From positions 80,028,806-80,092,805 of the forward strand of contig OY282608.1 of the NCBI GenBank assembly GCA_958298945.1: a stretch of 64,000 nucleotides of DNA. Direction: 5' to 3'. The DNA comes from Atherix ibis. Lineage: Eukaryota; Arthropoda; Insecta; Diptera; Athericidae. Below the pieces are notes generated by a model that saw nothing but the letters and a program-made list of their open reading frames with translations, did no database searches and was not told the DNA's origin. Below, piece after piece: positions 58,517-64,000 of the stretch; within the stretch, counting starts at the first letter, position 1; every line of letters begins with the position of its first letter. Position numbers and translations under genes: made by a program.

Positions 58517-60726
58517 CAACCAACAAGCCAACAAGCCAACAAACCGACAAGCCAACAAACGAACAAACGAACAAACCAATAAACCAACAAACCAACAAAC
58601 CCAGAAACCAAAAAACCAACAAAGCAACAAACCAATAAACCAACAAGCTAACAAACCAACAAACCAACAAACCAAAAAACCAACAAGCCAACAAACCAAC
58701 AAACCAACAAACCAACCAACCAACAAGCCAACAAGCCAACAAACGAACAAACCAACAAGCCAACAAACCAAAAAACAAACAAACGAACTAACGAACCAAC
58801 CAACAAACCAACAAACCAACAAACCAAAAGACCAACAAACGAACAAACCAACAAACCAACAAACTAACAAACCAACAAACCAACAAACCAACAAACGAAC
58901 AAACCAACAAACCAACAAACCAACAAACGAACGAGCCAAAAAACCAAACAATTAACAAACCAACAAACCAACAAACCAACAAACCAACAAACCAACAAAC
59001 CAACAAACCAACAAACCAACAAACCAACAAACCTACAAACAAACAAACCAATAAAGCAACAAGATAACAAGCCAAAAAACCAACAAACCAACAAGCCAAC
59101 AAACCCACAAACCAACAAGCCAACAAACCAACAAACCAACAAACCAACAAACCAACAAAACAAGAAACCAACAAGCCAACAAGCTAACAAGCCAACAAGC
59201 CAACAAGCCAACAAGCCAACAAACCAACAAACCGACAAACCAACAAACCAACAAACCAACCAACCAACAACCCACAAACAAGCCAACAAACCGACAAGCC
59301 AACAAACGAACAAACGAACAAACCAATAAACCAACAAACCAACGAACCAATAAACCAACAAACCAACAAGCCAACAAGCCAACAAGCCAACAAGCCAACA
59401 GGCCAACAAACCAACAAACCAACAAACCAACAAACCAACAAACCAATAAACCAACAAACCAATAAACCAACAAACCAACAAACGAACAAACCAACAAACC
59501 GACAAACCAACAAACTAACAAACGAACAAACCATCAAACCAACAAACAAATAAACCAACAAACGAACAAACCAACAAACCAACAAACCAACAAACCAACA
59601 AACCAACAAACCAACAAACCAACAAACCAACAAACCAACAAGCCAACAAGCCAACAAACCAATACGCCAACAAGCCTACAAACCAACAAACCAACAAACC
59701 AACAAACCAACAAACCAACAAACCAACAAACCAACAAACCAACAAACCAACAAACCAACAAACCAACAAATCAACAAACCAACAAACCAACAAACCATCA
59801 AACCAACAAACCAACAAACAAATAAACCAACAAACGAACAAACCAACAAACCAACAAACCAACAAGCCAACAAATCAACAAACCAACAAGCCAACAAACC
59901 AACAAACCAACAAGCCAACAAACCAAAAAACGACAAACCAACAAACCAACAAACCCACAAACCAATAAACTTACAAACCAACAAACCAACATACCAACAT
60001 ACCAACAAACCAACAAGCCAGCAAGCCAACAAGCCAACAAACCAACAAACCAACAAACCAACAAACCAACAAACCAACAAACCAACAAACCAACAAACCA
60101 ATAAACCAACAAGATAACAAGCCAACAAACCAACAAACCAACAAGCCAACAAACCAACAAACCAACAAGCCAACAAACCAACAAACCAACAAACCAACAA
60201 ACCAACAAGCCAACAAACGAACAAACGAACAAACCAATAAACCAACAAACCAACAAACCAACAAACCAACAAGCCAACAAGCCAACAAGCCAACAAGCCA
60301 ACAAGCCAACAAACCAACAAACCAACAAACCAACAAACCAACAAACCAACAAACCAAGAAACCAATAAACCAACAAACCAATAAACGAACAAACCAACAA
60401 ACCAACAAACCAACAAACCAACAAACGAACAAACCATCAAACCAACAAACCAACAAACAAATAAACCAACAAACGAACAAACCAACAAACCAACAAACCA
60501 ACAAACCAACAAACCAACAAACCAACAAACCAACAAGCCAACAAGCCAACAAACCAATACGCCAACAAGCCAACAAACCAACAAACCAACAAACCAACAA
60601 ACCAACAAGCCAACAAACCAACAAACCAACAAGCCAACAAACCAAAAAACAAACAAACGAACTAACGAACAAACCAACAAACCAACAAACCAACAAACCA
60701 AAAGACCAACAAACCAATACGCCAAC

Positions 60727-60774
60727 AAACGAACAAACGAACAAACGAACAAACGAACAAACGAACAAACGAAC
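60727..60774 (+). repeat. Run of six AAACGAAC variant units
   Basis: Six consecutive AAACGAAC units occupy 60727-60774. Corresponding places (after aaaccaat, acgccaac) hold three near 42,859, 45,376, 52,560 and 55,108, and two near 57,617 and 63,353. The variant unit itself has expanded here. Confidence 0.88.
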
Positions 60775-63700
60775 AAACCAACAAGCCAACAAACCACCAA
60801 GCCAACAAACCAACAAACCAACAAACCAACAAGCCAACAAACCAATACGCCAACAAGCCAACAAACCAACAAACCAACAAACCAACAAACCAACAAGCCA
60901 ACAAACCAACAAACCAACAAGCCAACAAACCAAAAAACAAACAAACGAACTAATGAACAAACCAACAAACCAACAAACCAACAAACCAAAAGACCAACAA
61001 ACAAACCAACAAACCAACAAACTAACAAACCAACAAACCAACAAGCCAACAAACCAATACGACAACAAACGAACAAACGAACAAACCAACAAACCAACAA
61101 ACCAACAAGCCAACAAACCAACAAACCAACAAACCAACAAGCCAACAAGCCAACAAACCAATACGCCAACAAGCCAACAAACCAACAAACCAACAAGCCA
61201 ACAAACCAAAAAACCACAAACCAACAAACCAAAATACAAACAAACGAACTAACGACAAACCAACAAACCAACAAACCAACAAACCAAAAACCCAACAAAC
61301 GAACAAACCAACAAACTAACAAACTAACAAACCAACAAACCAACAAACCAAGAAACAAACAAAACAACAAACCAACAAACCAACAAATCAACAAACCAAA
61401 AAACAAACAAACGAACTAACGAACAAACCAACAAACTAACAAACCAACAAACCAAAAAACCAACAAACGAACAGACCAACAAACCAACAAACTAACAAAC
61501 CAATAAACCAACAAACCAACAAACCAACAAACCAACAAACCAACAAACCAACAAACCAACAAACCAACAAACTAACAAACCAACAAACCAACAAACCAAC
61601 CAACCAACAAGCCAACAAGCCAACAAACCGACAAGCCAACAAACGAACAAACGAACAAACCAATAAACCAACAAACCAACAAACCAACAAACCAACAAAC
61701 CAACAAACCAACAAAGCAACAAACCAATAAACCAACAAGCTAACAAACCAACAAACCAACAAACCAACAAGCCAACAAGCCAACAAGCCAACAAACCAAC
61801 AAACCAACAAACGAACAAACCAACAAGCCAACAAGCCAACAAACCGACAAGCCAACAAACGAACAAACGAAGAAACCAATTAACCAACAAACCAACAAAC
61901 CAACACACCAATAAACCAACAAACCAACAAACCAACAAACCAACAAACCAACAAACCAACAAACCAACAAGCCAACAAACCAACAAACCAACAAACCAAC
62001 AAACCAACCAACCAACAAGCCAACAAGCCAACAAACGAACAAACCAACAAGCCAACAAACCAAAAAACAAACAAACGAACTAACGAACAAACCAACAAAC
62101 CAACAAACCAACAAACCAACAAACCAAAAGACCAACAAACGAACAAACAAACAAACCAACAAACTAACAAACCAACAAACCAACAAACCAACAAACAAAC
62201 AAACCAACAAACCAACAAACCAACAAACCAACGAGCCAAAAAACCAAAAAATTAACAAACCAACAAACCAACAAACCAACAAACCAACAAACCAACAAAC
62301 CAACAAACCAACAAACCTACAAACCAACAAACCAACAAACCAACAAACCAACAAACCAACAAACCAACAAACCAACAAACCAACAAACCAACAAACCAAT
62401 AAACCAACAAACCAACAAACCAACAAACCAACAAACCAACAAGCCAACAAATCAACAAACCAACAAGCCAACTAACCAACAAACCAACAAGCCAACAAAC
62501 CAAAAAACCACAAACCAACAAACCAACAAACCCACAAACCAATAAACTTACAAACCAACAAACCAACATACCAACATACCAACAAACCAACAAGCCAGCA
62601 AGCCAGCAAGCCAACAAGCCAACAAACCAACAAACCAACAAACCAACAAACCAACAAACCAACAAACCAACAAACCAACAAACCAACAAACCAATAAACC
62701 AACAAGATCACAAGCCAACAAACCAACAAACCAACAAGCCAACAAACCAACAAACCAACAAGCCAACAAACCAACAAACCAACAAACCAACAAACCAACA
62801 AGCCAACAAACGAACAAACGAACAAACCAATAAACCAACAAACCAACAAACCAACAAACCAACAAGCCAACAAGCCAACAAGCCAACAAGCCAACAAACC
62901 AACAAACCAACAAACCAACAAACCAACAAACCAACAAACCAACAAACCAACAAACCAAGAAACCAATAAACCAACAAACCAACAAACGAACAAACCAACA
63001 AACCAACAAACCAACAAACCAACAAACGAACAAACCATCAAACCAACAAACCAACAAACAAATAAACCAACAAACGAACAAACCAACAAACCAACAAACC
63101 AACAAACCAACAAACCAACAAACCATCAAACCAACAAACCAACAAACCAACAAACCAACAAGCCAACAAGCCAACAAACCAATACGCCAACAAGCCAACA
63201 AAACAACAAACCAACAAACCAACAAACCAACAAGCCAACAAACCAACAAACCAACAAGCCAACAAACCAAAAAACAAACAAACGAACTAACGAACAAACC
63301 AACAAACCAACAAACCAACAAACCAAAAGACCAACAAACCAATACGCCAACAAACGAACAAACGAACAAACCAACAAACCAACAAACCACCAAGCCAACA
63401 AACCAACAAACAAACAAACCAACAAGCCAACAAACCAATACGCCAACAAGCCAACAAACCAACAAACCAACAAACCAACAAACCAACAAACCAACAAACC
63501 AACAAACCAACAAGCCAACAAACCAAAAAACAAACAAACGAACTAACGAACAAACCAACAAACCAACAAACTAACAAACCAACAAACCAACAAGCCAACA
63601 AGCCAACAAACCAATACGCCAACAAACGAACAAACGAACAAACCAACAAACCAACAAACCAACAAGCCAACAAACCAACAAACCAACAAACCAACAAGCC

Positions 63701-64000
63701 AACAAGCCAATAAAACCAATACGCCAACAAGCCAACAAACCAACAAACCAACAAGCCAACAAACCAAAAAACCACAAACCAACAAACCAAAAAACAAACA
63801 AACGAACTAACGACAAACCAACAAACCAACAAACCAACAAACCAACAAACCAACAAACCAACAAAACAACAAACCAACAAACCAACAAATCAACAAACCA
63901 AAAAACAAACAAACGAACTAACGAACAAACCAACAAACTAACAAACCAACAAACCAAAAAACCAACAAACGAACAGACCAACAAACCAACAAACTAACAA

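Larger units (their letters stand above)
1..64000 (+). repeat. Octanucleotide tandem array (AAACCAAC)n, degenerate
   Basis: Every part of the window is built from the 8-bp unit AAACCAAC (5 A, 3 C) or a copy with one or two changes. The + strand is therefore almost purely A and C, and the - strand G and T. Common variants are AAGCCAAC, AAACGAAC, AAACCAAT, AAACTAAC, AAACAAAC, AAACCCAC, AAACCGAC, AAACCAAA, AAAACAAC and ACGCCAAC. Most variants keep the length of 8. Occasional 7-mers (such as AAACCAC) or an extra A slip the phase. Orientation is constant except at 29.42-29.52 kb. No unique sequence longer than a few units interrupts the array, and it continues beyond both edges. Such arrays are typically satellite DNA in eukaryotes; the host cannot be named from this window. 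Confidence 0.99.
56017..64000 (+). repeat. Domain 7: related array with a 5.6-5.7-kb recurrence
   Basis: The repertoire matches that of the preceding 9.7-kb copies. Rare markers recur at long spacing: gaagaaacc at 56255 and 61869 (5,614), the gagccaaaaaacc tract near 56,636 and 62,232 (about 5,600), and aataaaacca at 58011 and 63709 (5,698). A divergent version of the same tract, with gaacgagcc and aaacaatt, sits near 58,930. An unusual stretch near 59,268-59,281 reads caacccacaaacaagcc. The array continues past the right edge. There is no gene. Confidence 0.72.

Noticed and set aside
59268..59281. The odd caacccacaaacaagcc stretch near 59.27 kb as a non-satellite insertion
   Set aside because: It is only two or three units with a changed phase, made of known variants (CAACCAAC, AAACCCAC-like, AAGCC), and the array continues directly on both sides.
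14584..63730. The aatacgcc sites as transposon target sites or att sites
   Set aside because: They occur many times as an ordinary variant octamer (ACGCCAAC after AAACCAAT) and travel with HOR copies. No element or unique sequence is inserted at any of them.
1..64000. CRISPR array
   Set aside because: The repeat unit is 8 bp, units are contiguous with no unique spacers, and no cas-like gene is present.
1..64000. Telomeric repeat tract
   Set aside because: The unit has no run of three or more G, matches no telomere motif I know, and carries kilobase-scale higher-order repeats and variants that terminal telomere arrays do not normally have. An interstitial or unusual telomere cannot be excluded from one window.
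1..64000. Random sequencing or basecalling noise as the source of unit variants
   Set aside because: The same rare variants recur in the same order at fixed offsets (for example 2,439 and 9,701 bp), so they are inherited sequence features and not independent errors.

Overview
The whole 64,000-base window is one uninterrupted tandem array of an 8-bp unit, AAACCAAC on the + strand (GTTGGTTT on the - strand), with degenerate variants. I find no credible protein gene, RNA gene, promoter, terminator, CRISPR array or transposon. Both window edges lie inside the array, so its full length is unknown. A simple-repeat block this long with higher-order structure fits satellite or heterochromatic DNA of a eukaryote. 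Nothing in the sequence identifies the species.

The window is full of long open reading frames, and they are an arithmetic artefact. Because 8 and 3 share no factor, three octamers make 8 codons. All three + frames then read the same stop-free octapeptide cycle (K-P-T-N-Q-Q-T-N) and all three - frames read another (L-V-C-W-F-V-G-L). Stops and starts appear only where a unit is mutated. The longest such frame, 27,866-31,246 on the - strand (1,126 codons), even runs through a strand inversion without closing.

The informative structure is the pattern of variant units (AAGCCAAC, AAACGAAC, AAACCAAT, AAACTAAC, AAACAAAC, AAACCCAC, AAACCGAC, ACGCCAAC and others), which are copied together as higher-order repeats (HORs). 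Layout: (1) 1 to about 14.2 kb, a 2.32-kb HOR tagged by gaagtaacg and aaacttag, later broken into 2.0, 2.7, 1.0, 0.47 and 2.37-kb spacings. (2) About 14.2-20.5 kb, a second variant repertoire (gaactaacg, aaacttac, acgccaac) with a 1.63-kb HOR. (3) About 20.5-28.25 kb, blocks rich in a 4-unit composite, ending in two tandem copies of a 2,439-bp HOR that itself contains a 0.4-kb subrepeat. (4) About 28.25-32.0 kb, a mosaic holding the only strand inversion in the window (29.42-29.52 kb) beside a local duplication. (5) About 32.0-39.35 kb, two copies of a 3.65-kb HOR. (6) 36.6-56.0 kb, overlapping region 5, two tandem copies of a 9.7-kb block that look almost identical. (7) 56.0-64.0 kb, related material with a 5.6-5.7-kb recurrence.

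No genes work together here. What can be read is a record of nested amplification: octamer, composite block, 0.4-3.7-kb HOR, 9.7-kb duplication, plus one probable template-switch scar. Repeat spacings come from reading the positions of rare marker variants; a self-alignment would refine every boundary.
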